This document shows positions 1 through 11,244 of a DNA stretch of 64,000 nucleotides, piece after piece; position 1 is the stretch's first letter; each line of letters begins with the position of its first letter. The stretch is from positions 5,913,158 to 5,977,157 of the forward strand of contig NC_134024.1 in the NCBI RefSeq assembly GCF_040712315.1, read 5' to 3'. This DNA comes from Castanea sativa (lineage: Eukaryota; Streptophyta; Magnoliopsida; Fagales; Fagaceae). A model generated the notes under the pieces. That model did not search any database. It saw only the letters and a list, made by a program, of their open reading frames with translations, and was not told the DNA's origin. A program made the position numbers and the translations under genes.

Positions 1-10
1 TCCTACCAGG

Positions 11-526
11 GTGATGGCAGTTTCACACTCCCAAGCCGAGGAGTTGGGCTCGAAGCCGAAAAGGATTAAAGGGAATGTGCCAGTCCTAGGGTTCTCGGAG
101 GAGGATAAGGTGGGAACCATCCAACCCCATGATAACGCCCTGGTGGTCACTCTGAGGATAGGCAATTATGATGTAAAAAGGGTGATGATTGATCAGGGCA
201 GCGGTGCGGATATCATGTACCCTGACTTATTCAAGGGGATGAGGTTGAAACTGGAGGATCTCACTCCTTATGACTCGCCACTGATAAGCTTCGAAGGCAA
301 AGCTGTCTTACCAAAGGGACAGATTCGATTGCCTGTGCAGTCTGGCTCGGAAACAGTCGAGGTGGATTTTATCGTGGCTGATGTGTATTCCCCATACACG
401 GCCATCCTCGCCAGGCCTTGGTTGCACGCTTTGGGTGCTGTTTCCTCCACCTTGCATGTTAAGGTAAAGTTCCCTTCGGGGGAATTCATCGAAGAAATTC
501 TTGGTAGCCAATCAGTGGCAAGGTAA
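11..526 (+). pseudogene. Retrotransposon aspartic protease domain (5' part of pol)
   Basis: Translation in frame 2 gives a gag-pro linker followed by a retropepsin-type domain. The active-site motif is IDQGSGADI (around 191-217), matching the D-x-G-S-x-A-D pattern of gypsy proteases. The downstream TAILARPWLHALGAV block is typical of the C-terminal half of plant gypsy proteases. The frame ends at a TAA at 524-526, but the same frame continues past stops at 575 and 578 into reverse transcriptase. The stops therefore look like decay within one polyprotein rather than a real gene end. The true start lies upstream of the window; the methionine at 11 is only the first one visible. Confidence 0.85.
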
Positions 527-607
527 TGCATATCTGCTGCAGTATTGCATCAGTCCTCGGCCGGAGAGGACTTATAATAGTTAACGACTCCGGATGCACC
601 CGAAGCG

Positions 608-1891
608 GTGACGTCGGAGGAGACCATGTGTGAAGATTTGGAGAAGTTTTTGGTAGCTGATAATCCCAAAAGGTTCTTCCAAGTTGGGGTACGTTTACCA
701 CACCAAGAGAAGATGGAATTGGTGGAGTTTTTAAAGGACAACATCGATGTTTTTGCCTGGGACCCCTACGAGGCTCCGGGGGTTGACCCAAGCTTCATTT
801 GCCATAATTTGAATGTCAACCTTGCTATTGTTCCTAGAAGGCAGCCACCTCGGCGTTCCTCCAAAGAGCACTCCGAAGCTGTTAAAGAAGAAGTGCTCAA
901 GCTCAAGAGGGTCGGGGCTATTAAAGAAGTTTTCTACCTGGAGTGGTTGACGCACACAGTTGTGGTGAAAAAGAAGAACGAAAAGTGGAGAGTATGTGTG
1001 GACTTCACAAATTTGAACAAAGCCTGTCCAAAAGATTCGTTCCCGATGCCACGCTTCGATTAGCTTGTGGATGCCACGGTCGGACATCCTCGGATGAGCT
1101 TTTTAGATGCCTTCTAGGGCTATCACCAAATCCCTTTGGCGGCGGAAGACCAGGAGAAGACTGCCTTTGTTTCTCCAATAGGGAACTATCATTATAAAGT
1201 GATGCCGTTCGGGTTAAAGAATGCAGGGGCTACTTATCAAAGGATGATGACCAGAATGATTGAGTCACAACTTGAAAAAACCATTGAGGTATATGTGGAC
1301 GATATGGTAGTGAAGAGTAAGACAATACCCACGCACGTGAAAGATCTGGACGACACCTTTCAAATACTTAGAAAGTACAAGCTACACCTTAACGCCTCAA
1401 AGTGTTCTTTTGGGGTAAGTGCCGGAAAGTTTCTAGGCTACATGGTGACTCATAGAGGAATAGAGGTGAATCCGGCGCAGGTCAGAGCCATCCAAGGTTT
1501 ATAGCCACCTCGGAATCCAAAGGAAGTTCAAAAGTTGACCGGAATGATCGCTGCTCTCAGCAGATTTATCTCTCGGTTAGCTGACAGGTGCAAGCCTTTC
1601 TTCCAACTATTGAATAAATGGAAAGGATTCCAATGGTCCAAGGAGTGCGTTTTAGCTTTCCAGCAACTTAAGGAATATCTTTCCCGGCCACCGATTATGT
1701 CTCGGTCGGAGGTTGATGAAATCCTATTTACGTACGTAGTTGTCGCCGTCCATGTAGTCAGCCTGGTCCTCATAAGGGACGACGGCAGGGTGCAAAGACT
1801 GGTCTATTATGTCAGCAAATCCTTGAATGAAGCTGAGGTGCGTTATTTACCCTTGGAGAAGGCACTTCTGGCCGTAGTCCATGCTACGTGA
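608..1891 (+). pseudogene. Retrotransposon reverse transcriptase and first (gypsy-type) RNase H
   Basis: The same frame as the protease encodes the RT fingers and palm (WRVCVDFTNLNKACPKDSFP near 990-1044). The catalytic YVDD box at about 1290-1301 is intact, and a thumb region (LHLNASKCSFGV) follows. The connection and first RNase H domain (1535-1891) is eroded but recognisable from YYVSKSLNEAEVRYLPLEK. Premature stops in frame lie at 1061, 1115, 1502 and 1889. No frameshift is needed to read through. The stop at 1061 fits CAG to TAG and the one at 1889 fits CGA to TGA, as expected from deamination of methylated cytosine. The enzyme cannot be made whole from this copy. Confidence 0.9.
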
Positions 1892-1924
1892 AAGCTTCCT
1901 CACTATTTTCAATTTCACACCGTC

Positions 1925-2656
1925 GTGGTTTTGACCAAACTGCCTCTCAAGTCAGTATTACACAGTGCTGACTACTTAGGAAGGGTAGCTAAGTGGGGAA
2001 CTATTTTGGGAGCTTTTGATATCAAATACATGCCGCACACCTCGGTGAAGGGCCAGATTCTCGCAGATTTGGTGTCGGAGTTTACTGAACCATTATTGGA
2101 AGAAACAGCGAAGAAATCACACATGGATGAAAAATCAGTTGGCATGATCATGGACAAAAGACCACCGATTTGGAAAGTGTCCTTTGATGGGGCAGCCAAC
2201 CAGAGGGAGTTTGGTGTCGGACTTGTTTTGGTATCCCCTGAGGGAATTGTCTTCAAAAAATCTTTGAGATTAGCGTTCTCGACGACTAATAACGAGGCCG
2301 AGTACAAAGCAGTCTTAGTTGGTATGAACATGGTGCGTAGCATAGGAGGAAGGGAGGTTCATATGTTCTCGGATTCTCAGTTAGTAGTTGGACAAGTCAC
2401 GGGGGCTATGGAGGCTAGGGATCCACGAATGCAAGAGTACCTGACCCAGGTCAAATTTTTACAATTTGAGTTTAATTCCTTTATCCTTTCTCATGTTTCT
2501 AGAAGTGGAAGCACACATGCAGATTCGTTGGCCACCTTGGCGACGTCCTCGGCTCAATGTTGGCCTAGGATTATCCTCGTCGAAGACTTGCTAGAGCCAA
2601 CTCTGACCACTGTAAGTGCCGCCCGTATCCACCTGATAAGGCCTGGACCCAGTTGA
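1925..2656 (+). pseudogene. Second, archaeal-type RNase H domain of pol (aRNH)
   Basis: After a linker with KYMPHTSVKGQILADLVSEF, a complete RNase H fold follows. It shows FDGAANQREFGVGLVLVSPEG for the first catalytic aspartate, TNNEAEYKAVLVGM for the glutamate, FSDSQLVVGQV for the second aspartate, and HADSLATLA near the end. This archaeal-like RNase H after the resident one is the diagnostic extra domain of Tat elements. The segment ends at a TGA (2654-2656) that fits TGG to TGA. The same frame continues directly into the integrase N-terminus. All four acidic positions appear conserved in the piece, so the decay is by stop codons rather than loss of catalytic residues. Confidence 0.87.
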
Positions 2657-3892
2657 ATTGACCCTGTGGTATCTTTTCTAAAGAGCGACATTCTTCCCGA
2701 GAACAAGTCTGAGGCAGATAAGATTTGTCGAAAGGCGCCTCGTTTCTGGCTGTCCGAAGATCAAAAATTGTATAAACGCTCCTTCTCTGGACCATACTTA
2801 TTATGTGTGCACCCTGAGTCAACAGAGGCACTTCTAGAAGAATTGCATGAGGGAATCTACGAAAGCCATACTGGGGGGAGGTCCTTGGCCCATAGGGCTT
2901 TGACTCAGGGATATTGGTGGCCCAACATGCAGAGGGAAGCTCAAGACTACGCAAAAAAGTGTGACCAGTGCCAAAGGTTCGCTCCCAACATTCATCAGCC
3001 TAGGGGAGTCCTTAATCTTTTGTCTAGTCTTTGGCCTTTCGCTCAATGGGGATTGGACATAGTAGGGCCGTTTCCGAGGGCTGTGGGAAACAAAAGGTGG
3101 CTGCTTGTGGGGACCGACTACTTCATCAAGTGGGTCGAAGCTGAGCCCTTAGCGAATATTAGGGATATCGACTCCAAGAAGTTTATTTGGAAGAATATTA
3201 TCACTAGATTTGGGGTGCCCCACACGCTTATTTCAGATAACGGCGTTCAATTTGACAGCAGAGCTTTTAGGAAGTATTGCAGTGACATGGGCATTATAAA
3301 CAAGTACTCCACCCCAGCCTATCTTCAAGGAAATGGGCAGACCGAGGCCGTTAACAAGGTCATAGTCAGTGGACTCAAGAAGAGGTTGGATGACGCGAAG
3401 GGCAGATGGGTAGAGGAGCTACCACATGTTTTATGGACGTATCGAACTACGCCGCGCAGATCCACTGGAGAGACACCGTTCTCTATGACTTATGGGGCCG
3501 AGGCAGTAATACCTTTAGAATCTGGTTTCCCAACGCTAAGGATGAGTTCTTTTAGCCCAAAAAATAATGACGGCCTCTTGGAAAAAAGCCTGGATTTGGT
3601 TGAGGAACGGCGAAAGGCTGCTATGGTCCAAATGGCTTAGTATCAGCAGAAGCTTAAAAGAGGATACGACGCCCATGTGAAGCTAAGGCCATTAGCGCCT
3701 AGGGATCTAGTGTTAAGAAGAGTTGTGGGTATTGCCAAAAACCCAGCTTGGGGAAAGCTGGGACCAAATTGGGAAGGACCATATCGGATCATTTTTGTAG
3801 CAAGCATAGGGTCATATCGACTAGCCGATCTAGATGAAAAAATTGTACAACGCCCATGGAATGTAAACAACCTTCGAAGGTATTATTACTAA
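2657..3892 (+). pseudogene. Retrotransposon integrase (C-terminal part of pol)
   Basis: The zinc-binding HHCC region is visible (HEGIYESH at ~2846-2869 and CDQC at ~2961-2972). The DDE core follows: the first Asp in GLDIVGPFP, the second in LISDNGVQFDS, the Glu in GNGQTEAVNK. A GPY-like C-terminal motif (WEGPYRI) sits near 3769-3790, followed by the end at RRYYY and a TAA at 3890-3892. This is the natural end of pol. One premature TAG lies at 3638-3640 between core and C-terminal domain, with the frame unchanged on both sides. Catalytic residues are present, so the domain was functional until recently on the scale of element decay. Confidence 0.9.
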
Positions 3893-3949
3893 TAAAAAGC
3901 ACTTGTGTCGTTTGCGTTTCAAATTGTGAATATCTATTTGGGTTTATCT

Positions 3950-4740
3950 CTTATAATTACTAAGTATCAAACAGAAACTTGGACATGCATGGTCCTCGGA
4001 CCACATGCCTTGTGAAAATTGATGTCTTATCATTTGTTAAATAGAACCTTAGTTATGTCGGGTTCACAGACCTTCTACTTTGGGGAAATTAACATCTTAA
4101 ATTACAATTACTAAGTATCAAACAGAAACTTGGACATGCATGGTCCTCGGACCACATGCCTTGTGGAAATTGATGTCTTATCATTTGTTAAGCAGAACTT
4201 TAATTATGTTGGGTCCACAGACCTCCTACTTTGGGGAAATTAACATATTAAGTTACAATTTTTTAAGTACCAAACAGAAACTTGGTGATGCATGGTCCTC
4301 GGACCATATACCTTGTGGAAATTGATGTCTTATTATTTGTTAAACAGAACCTTCGTTATGTCGGGTCCATAGACCTTCTACTTTGGGAAAATTAACATCT
4401 TAAGTTACAATTACTAAGTACCAAACAGAAACTTGGACATGCATGGTCCTCGGACCACATGCCTTGTGGAAATTGATGTCTTATCATTTGTTAAACAGAA
4501 CCTTAGTTATGTCGAGTCCACAGACCTCCTACTTTGGGGAAACTAGCATCTTAAGTTACAATTTTTTAAGTACCAAACAGAAACTTGGTGATGCATGGTC
4601 CTTGGACCACATACCTTGTGGAAATTGATGTATTATCATTTGTTAAACAGAACCTTAATTATGCCGGGTCCATGAACCTTCTACTTTGTTGAAATTAACA
4701 TTTTTAGGTTACAAATTCTAAGTATCAAGTGGAAATGTGG
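3950..4740 (+). repeat. ~151-bp tandem repeat, about 5 copies, in the retrotransposon 3' untranslated part
   Basis: Units begin near 3953, 4105, 4257, 4408, 4560 and 4711 (the last is partial and diverged). Each carries a CAAACAGAAACTTGG block, a GCATGGTCCTCGGACCA palindrome-like block and TACTTTGGGGAAATTAACAT. Units 3 and 5 share TTTTTTAAGTACC and GGTGATGC variants, while units 1, 2 and 4 share TACTAAGTA and GGACATGC. This hints at a two-unit, ~303-bp higher-order period. Tandem repeats at this site are known in Tat/Ogre elements and can seed satellites. From 4741 to 5143 I see only AT-rich non-coding sequence and a short A/G run. Confidence 0.9.
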
Positions 4741-5143
4741 ATACGTATTGCTCTCGGCCCATCTATCTCGTACAAATTGACATCGTACTTATCATTAAGA
4801 CAAAGTTTATTTATTCCAAGTCCATGGATTCTAAGTCAGATTTTTAGTTGTGTGTCAGTATGTCTCACATGTTATATTCTTGAGGCATGATTTGTAAGAT
4901 ATAAGCTAAGTGTGTGTATTGTTGTTTAAAGTTATGATAGTTCAAATATTGAAAGCGGAGTTGGTTGTTCCACTCATTCTTTTTTGTGCTGACGAGAAAT
5001 CTTATAGCAAAAGAAAAAGTACAAGTTAAATAAAGATTAAATAAGACAGTCTTTCATTAATTGCTTTTGATACATATTACAAAGAAAGTCTTTGATATAT
5101 GACAAAAAAAAAAGGGGGGGGGGAAAAAGTCCTAGGCTCAGCC

Positions 5144-7707
5144 CTAAGCTTTTAAAGGAGGATCCTGCTCAGAAGTGCTGGTCGCTTCAGTGCTCTTCAA
5201 CTCCATCTCAAAAGAGGATTTGACTTGTTTTCCTTTATTTGTTGGCACTAGTGGAGGGACGATAGCCTTGGCGCTTTGGCCCATGACCTTCTCAGCACCT
5301 TCACCCTGTTCTTTCTCTTTGTTGGAACTCATAGGTTTTGTAGGAGCAGGAATGGGCTCTGGGATCACAGGAGGGGGCATAGAAGAAGCTGTCTCAGGGG
5401 CAGAGGTGACAGGAGGAAGCTTTTCTATCTCCTGTATGTCTAGGGGAAGCCAAATGTTCTCAGACTTCCTCAGCTCGGAAGCTGGAGGAACCCCTGCTAC
5501 ATTTAAGGCTTCACCCCAAACTTGCTGGCAGTATTCCCAGCATAGCGCGGCGAACTCCTCTGTCAGCTGCTCTTCTGTCGCCGTTACCCCTTCCTTATAA
5601 GCAGCCTTCTTCGCGGCCTCCAGTGAGCCCTTGAAGGTGCGGGCCTCGTCCTTCAATTTGGCAAGCTCCTTCTTCAAGTCAGAGTGCTCTTGCTGAGCTT
5701 GGGATAACTCTTCATCCTTCTGACGAAGAAGCTTGCGTTGCCCCTCTACCTGGGTCTTCATTGTTTTCAAGATGGCTTCAGCACTGTCTCTTTCCCTTTT
5801 TAGCTCTGCCAACTGTGTGGTGAGCTTCTCATTTTGCGCGAGGGCCTGACCCAGGGACTTCTCGGTCTCCAGCCGAAGCTCCAGTTCAAGCCCAACTTCC
5901 TTCCGAGAATCCTCCACCCACTTCTCGGTAGTAAAGATTTGCTGGACGGCCTGTAACAAGAAATCAGATTATCAAACGTATAAAAAGGTCTCCTACGATG
6001 AGTTAAAAAAAAAAAAAAAAGGGATGAAGATAAGATTTGAATATTTACCAAGCCCAAGTCCATTTTTAGTGAAAGGAACAGCTGGGACTGAGTCATCTTG
6101 TCTAGGGCCTCCATGTCCCTGGGCAGCAGGAGAGGACGTTCCAAGGCCTCGGCCAGGTGGAGGGCATGGCCATGTTGGAACATCCTGATGTTGGACTGGC
6201 AGGAGATAGGTGCCCCGTCCAGCGTGAGCTCGGGAGACCAGTTAGCCGGTGCACGGCGCACTTCGGCAAGATCCCCGATCTCCCCGCTTTCCACTGATGA
6301 GGCATGTCCCTTGCCCTTGTTAGGTCTTTGCTGCGGGGGTTGTTGTTGTTGTTGTTTCTACTTCTTTTGTCTCTCCTCATCAGCCTCCTCGGTCTCACCC
6401 TTCCTTTTCTTCTTAGGCTCCGCTACGGGAGGCTTCGGATCGGACGGAGGAAGGGGTGGGGGCAAGGACAGGGGGACCTGTGACCCACCTGCTCCCTTCT
6501 TCAAGACTCTTTCGCCCCTCTTGTGCATCAATCCCTTCAGGACGTCCATTTCTTCCTCCTCGGAGTTGGAGTCAGGGCGGGCGACTACCAAGCCTTATAT
6601 CCCCGAAGTCTCGGTGGGCTCGTCCTCCTCATTCGAGAGAACGACAAACGGGTTTCCTCGAGGCCTTTCGATGTCCTCGAGATGAAACTGGTCTATCTCC
6701 TCGTCTAATGAGTGCGGCGAGGACGCTTGCTCTTCTGGGATGGCAGCTGTCTAGGAGTGCGCCGAAAGGGGAACTGCCGCAATAGGGCGTGTGTACAGGA
6801 TGATGATGGGGTCGTCAAGAAGATCGTCGTTGGAAAGGAAGCCTGGCCTCGCGACGTTTATCCTTCTACGACACTTATCCCCTGCAATGATAGCGTTTTC
6901 TGTCTCTTAGAAGTCCGAGGATATAGGATCGTATCCTAATATCAAATGTGCTGCCCTCACTTGTAGATCTTCACTCACGAAGACTTCTGAGCGGAGAACG
7001 CGATTTAAGTCGGCAACGTTGCAAAAGCTCAAGCGTGGGCGTATGAGCTGTTTATCTAAGAGAAGAAATATCGGAGAAGGTAAACACGGTCAGATTAGTA
7101 TTAAACATAAAAATTAAAAGCAATAGTGAGAAATGAGGATTAAAGTAGTAGAATGTAGCATGATGGAATTACGGGTTAGTAAATCTAACTCCTAAGGAGT
7201 CACACTTGAATCTCCCCATATGACTGGGCAGTGAAGGCCGTCATGCCAGTTCCCTGAGGCGATGAGGTAGTCGTCCTTCATGCCCTTGTTGGATTTAGGC
7301 AGACAGGAGATCAGCCTAACTACGCTGGACCGTGATTTGATGTAATACCCTACATTTTTAAGTTTGTGGCACTCATACATAAAGGCAACGTCATGCCATG
7401 TGAGGTTTGAGCCCATTTGCTCATTCAGAGTGTCGACACTACCTAAGACCCTAAACCCGTTAGGTGCGCACTGGTTTGGGCACAACCTATGGTTGCGAAG
7501 GTATTCCCTAGTCACATTTCTCATAGGGAGAGTCATTCCCCCTTCTATGAAGTCAATCATTGGAATGATGACTTCTCCCGTCTTCTTAGCACTATCTACG
7601 GCTTCTACTGGGCAATATTTTAGACCTACGTCGTTGGGAATATGGTACTTGGCTCTAAACCCTTCCATACCGGCGTCGATATCAACCAGGCACTTAAATC
7701 TACCCAT
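5144..7707 (-). pseudogene. Antisense ORF (aORF) of the Tat element: gypsy-type transposon protein with coiled coil
   Basis: This gene runs opposite to pol between integrase and 3' LTR. From the 5' end (7707) it reads as a globular N-terminal domain, resembling the Pfam family described as putative gypsy-type transposon (PF04195-like). It includes TWHDVAFMYECHKLKN, and SNKGMKDDYLIASGNWHDG close to the first exon's end near 7192. A middle part (~7010-6100) carries Lys/Glu- and Pro-rich low complexity and a Gln run. Then comes a long coiled coil with heptad-like LAELKRERDSAEAILKTMK and a Pro/Ser-rich tail. A clean intron is visible at 5951-6048 (donor TTG|GTAAAT, acceptor TTACAG|GCC on the minus strand), and probably another near 7080-7190. 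In-frame stops occur around 6914, 6750, 6595 and 6358. Role unknown; possibly a structural or chromatin-interacting factor for the element. Confidence 0.75.
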
Positions 7708-8173
7708 CTAGGAGAAGCGAGAATGCGAGTTTAAAGAAGAATAGAAGTTAGAGAGGAGCCGAGGATAGAATCTGAGAAGGAAGGAGCAAAGAAAATAAGG
7801 ACTTACGAGAGTTGGTTATGCGAGTCTTCACGAATTTCTGGAGAGAAAAAGCGACGATGAATACTTTGATGTGATTGAATTCTGAGGAAATGAATGAAGG
7901 CGCGGGTTTCCAAGCGTTTTGACGTGCGGGAGGCAGCCTCGAAATTAGACTTATCTCGCTCAAATTTTCAGAGGGCGACCTGGACCGTTGGATGTTCATC
8001 TCACCGTTGAACGTGGGGAACAAGATGTAACTTACGGTCATAAATGCATGCGTTCCGGGCTTTGAAGCATCAGATGGCATTTTCAGGGAAGCGAAAGGAT
8101 CCCCACACATGTGGCGGTCTACAGAGCATGCAGAGTGTGTATTGTTTGGTTCAAAACTCTATCTTTCTCCTTG

Positions 8174-8196
8174 AATGAGAGGGAAAAATAAAGTTT
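8174..8196 (+). other. Polypurine tract next to the 3' LTR
   Basis: The purine-rich stretch GAGAGGGAAAAATAAAG lies directly before the TG that opens the LTR. This is the expected place and composition for the primer of plus-strand DNA synthesis. The last few bases before the LTR are T, so the exact end of the tract is uncertain. Confidence 0.6.
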
Positions 8197-8988
8197 TGAG
8201 GGGCTATTATGGGGGGTAAGAGTTATTAAGTAAAAAAATGGGCTTTGGGCTTGGTCAGTTGGTACCAGTTTGTTTTTGTCATTGGGCCCCTAAGCCCATG
8301 AGTCAGCCTATACTGCAGAGGTCCGAGGAGTTGTCTGAGGATGAAGGTCTCCTCGGACAAGTCCTCCAAAGACCCTGGGATTTGCCAAGAAGGTTAAGGG
8401 CAAAATCTTGGAAAAGACTGATGGGTAAAAGGGTGATCCAAGCACCCTCTAAGATGCAAGGATTTAAGATAAATATCTAAGGAAAATGCTGCTACCTCCA
8501 CATTAAAGACCCTGCATCTACCTTATTGGCCGCATTAATGAGGAAATGACCTCTGAACAGTAGAATTTAGCTCTCTGGCTATGGTTCGAAGACTTTAAGA
8601 AGATGGCAGATGAGACAAGTATCTAAGGAAAAGATTTGTATGACACGTGGAGGAGCCAGTGTAGGAGAAGCATATAAGGAGGCAAGAGAGAGAGAGAGAA
8701 GGGGGGGGAATTTTTTCTTCTGCTAAACAAAAATAGGAACTAAAGATTGTAAACTTTGACCTAGAAAGAGGATATTTATACAAATCATCCTCGGCTTACG
8801 TCCGAGGAGATCTATTTGTTATAATTCATTCATCATTTGCACGAATTTTAGCATTCCAACCTGTTAGTCGAACTTCCAACATCCCGAACCTATATTTCAA
8901 CCTATACTCTACAAATTTTATTGTATAAGGCTCATTGGGCTTGAGCCCAACATTCATTTTTGGGTTCGGGTACGATTGTGCACTTACA
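8197..8988 (+). mobile_element. 3' LTR of the Tat element (792 bp)
   Basis: It opens with TGAGGGGCTATTATGGGG just after the purine tract and closes with GTGCACTTACA. It therefore has the TG...CA ends expected of an LTR. It contains a G-box core (ACACGTGG, 8643-8650) and a TATA-like box (TATAAGG, 8673-8679) followed by a GA-rich stretch, a plausible U3 promoter with a start near 8700. The next bases (GGTAT, 8989-8993) would be the target-site duplication; its partner lies outside the window. The short ORF at 8238-8480 is inside U3 and has no sign of being a gene. Confidence 0.8.
8643..8679 (+). promoter_or_regulatory. Putative LTR promoter: G-box and TATA box
   Basis: CACGTG at 8644-8649 is the core of the plant G-box bound by bZIP and bHLH factors. 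TATAAGG lies ~25 bp further on and is followed by a GA-rich leader. The arrangement suits Pol II transcription from the LTR. It is motif-based only. Confidence 0.45.
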
Positions 8989-9134
8989 GGTATTATATTG
9001 ACAAAGGCATTATATTGTCAAAATTAATATTGTCCAATGACATAATATTTTCAAAATTAACAAACACAATATTGTCATAATTTTTTTTTTTACAAGCTGA
9101 AGAGTTTATGCCTAACATTTCAAAGAAAATATTG
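8989..9134. other. AT-rich spacer with repeated ATATTGTCA words
   Basis: The stretch between the LTR and the FAR1-like pseudogene repeats variants of ATATTGTCAAAATTAA on both strands and ends in a poly(T) run. No coding or RNA gene signal is seen. Confidence 0.5.
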
Positions 9135-11244
9135 GATTCAATCCAATTTCACTTGAAGTACATTTTTTTTTCTTTTTTGGGCACCATTTGAGGAAGTACA
9201 ATTATCTTTGTCCGGACATGTTGAAATGTTATGACCAACATGCTTGCAAAGGCCACAATAATTCTTTTTCTTTCCTAATTCTCTTCCACCTTTCATTCGT
9301 TTTTGCTTCGGAGGACCTTTTGTCTTTGAGAGCGGAGGACAATTAATGAAGCAATCTCCATCAATCATATCATTAACATTAGCATCAACTATATTTTCCT
9401 TGTCCACTAAATTTTCATCATCCACCACTAGCACTTCCTTTTCACTTAATGATGCTTCAAGACACCAACGTGGTTTTAAATACAAGGATGGAATTTGGTA
9501 ACAATCTTTATGAAGGAATACACTAAGTACATGACGACAAAGTATACCCCAAAATTCAAAATTCTTGCAACTACAATATGTCATCTTACCATCCCATAAT
9601 ACTTTGTGCCTTTGACTAGTTTCATCTTTATAATATTGTAGCACAAATTCAATACCATTTTCTTGAAGCACCGAATATTGTGCTGCTCTCCCAAATTCCT
9701 CTTGAAAAATTTTGAAAGCATAGGGCGTCAAAACACTATGTGCTTGGTCTTCTATCGGTGACAATGATCTTAAAGAAGAACCTCTATATGTCTCCAACAT
9801 CGTATCATGTGATTGTGTTTGCTCAATATTTTCAATGGCAAGATCAACCTAAAATTACAAATAGTAAAATAAATTAAAAACTTTTTGTATGAGACATGAA
9901 GACACAAATATAAACAAATATATATATATATACACACACACACAACAAAAGAAATCAATGGTAAATAATGATTTACTTGCTTGATGAGTTGGATCAAATT
10001 TGTGTGAGAACTAACAAACCGTTAAATAAATGCATTTATACTTTCCGATCTTCCGGTTGTTGTCATTCCACCAAAAAAATGCCCACGAAGGTAACATGGT
10101 ACCCAAAAGTGCTTGATTTGATATAAACCAATTACATGTTTGTTAGAGAGCGTGTCATATTTTGTCATAACTTGAAGCCATTGATTGTCAAAATCTTCAC
10201 ATGAATCTAACTTGTATAACTTATAGAAGTCCATGCACCAATTTGAATATTGATTACGAAGAATTGATGTAAACCAAGCACTAAATTAAGCAGTAATGTG
10301 TCATATACAAAAGGCATGCTTTGTAGCCGGCAATTCTTTTGATATTGCCTCTGTAATCCATGGATCTTGATCCGTCAAAATTGCCTTAGGTTGATTCCTC
10401 ATTAAGCATGCAAAAGTCTGCTAATCAAATACAAATTTACTAAAGCATGAATATCCATGACATCATTCTTTAGCAACTTTGCAAAATTGTAGAATATCCA
10501 TGGCATCATTCTTTGCATTCTTCCTCCTCATTTTCACATAAAGATTACGAATATCCCTTTGAACAAGTGGAAGTTGCCCATGTTTCAAATGCCTCTTAAG
10601 TTCTATAACACGCATTACCTCTCTAATTGAAAGTCCAGCTTCTTTCAATAAGAAAATGCGTTTTTCATCATCTATAGTGATAACTCGATTGGTTGGAAGA
10701 AATTGCACTTCCGAAGGGGAGAACAAATCATGATTGTGGTCTACAACAAACTTAGTGACATGCCATTCTTGAGGAAAAATATCAAATGACTTTCGCAAAA
10801 TGATACTTAAATGAGCATTACATTCACATTTTAAAGACTTCCTATTTCTTTGCTCCTTAAATGGATCCACTATTTTTAGTGGTTGTTTACCTTGTCGATG
10901 ACAAAAAAAAATCAAATCTTACTATTTCTCCTTTTTTTTTCCTCAATATGACCTTTTCAAATTGTAAAACCATATCGATTTGCATAATTTTTATAGAAAA
11001 TGAAAGCTTCTTCTTCACTAGGAAAACATTGACCAACAAAAGGCTCAAACTCATTTTCTATTGAATTTATATCTTCATGTTCTTCAATTACTCCCATTTT
11101 ATCTATTGGACATTCATTCCAATCAATTATTTTATCTCCATAAGTATTATTAATTTTTCCATCATTTGGAAGCTCATTTAATTCAACACAATTCTTTGAA
11201 ACACTTTCATGAACCCCATTTGCAATCAAATCATCATCAACTTG
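9135..11244 (-). pseudogene. FAR1-related / MULE transposase-derived gene, decayed
   Basis: On the minus strand the order is a FAR1-type zinc-cluster DNA-binding domain (~11100-10560: FPSEEEAFIFYKNYANRYGF, later HNHDLFSP), then only a remnant of the MULE transposase core (QPKAILTDQDPWITEAI, ~10390-10350; GRSESINAFI, ~10050-10022). A SWIM zinc finger (CSCKNFEFWGILCRH, ~9575-9530) and a C-terminal CCHC-like knuckle (CGLCKHVGHNISTCP) complete it. Intron edges are visible at 9849 (acceptor) and about 9979 (donor). Lesions include a TGA where RKGH is expected (near 10957), frame loss around the A-run at 10920, most of the transposase core missing between ~10440 and 10463, and a TAA near 10022. FAR1-related proteins are transcription factors derived from Mutator-like transposases; this copy cannot act as one. 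Confidence 0.82.

Larger units (their letters stand above)
1..8988 (+). mobile_element. Tat-lineage Ty3/gypsy LTR retrotransposon, 5' part outside window
   Basis: The segment reads, in order, as aspartic protease, reverse transcriptase, RNase H, a second archaeal-type RNase H, integrase, a ~151-bp tandem repeat, an antisense ORF, a polypurine-like tract and an LTR ending in CA. Dual RNase H, an antisense ORF downstream of integrase and tandem repeats in the 3' untranslated part are established marks of the plant Tat lineage (Ogre/Retand/TatI-III types). The gag region, primer-binding site and 5' LTR lie before position 1, so the paired LTR and target-site duplication cannot be checked here. 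The copy is defective: the pol frame has nine internal stops and the antisense gene has at least three. Lineage call is by domain order, not by alignment. Confidence 0.88.

Noticed and set aside
5175..6785. Plus-strand ORFs of 141, 195 and 109 codons opposite the antisense gene
   Set aside because: They are mirror frames of the Lys/Glu- and Pro-rich antisense gene; they show no domain of their own.
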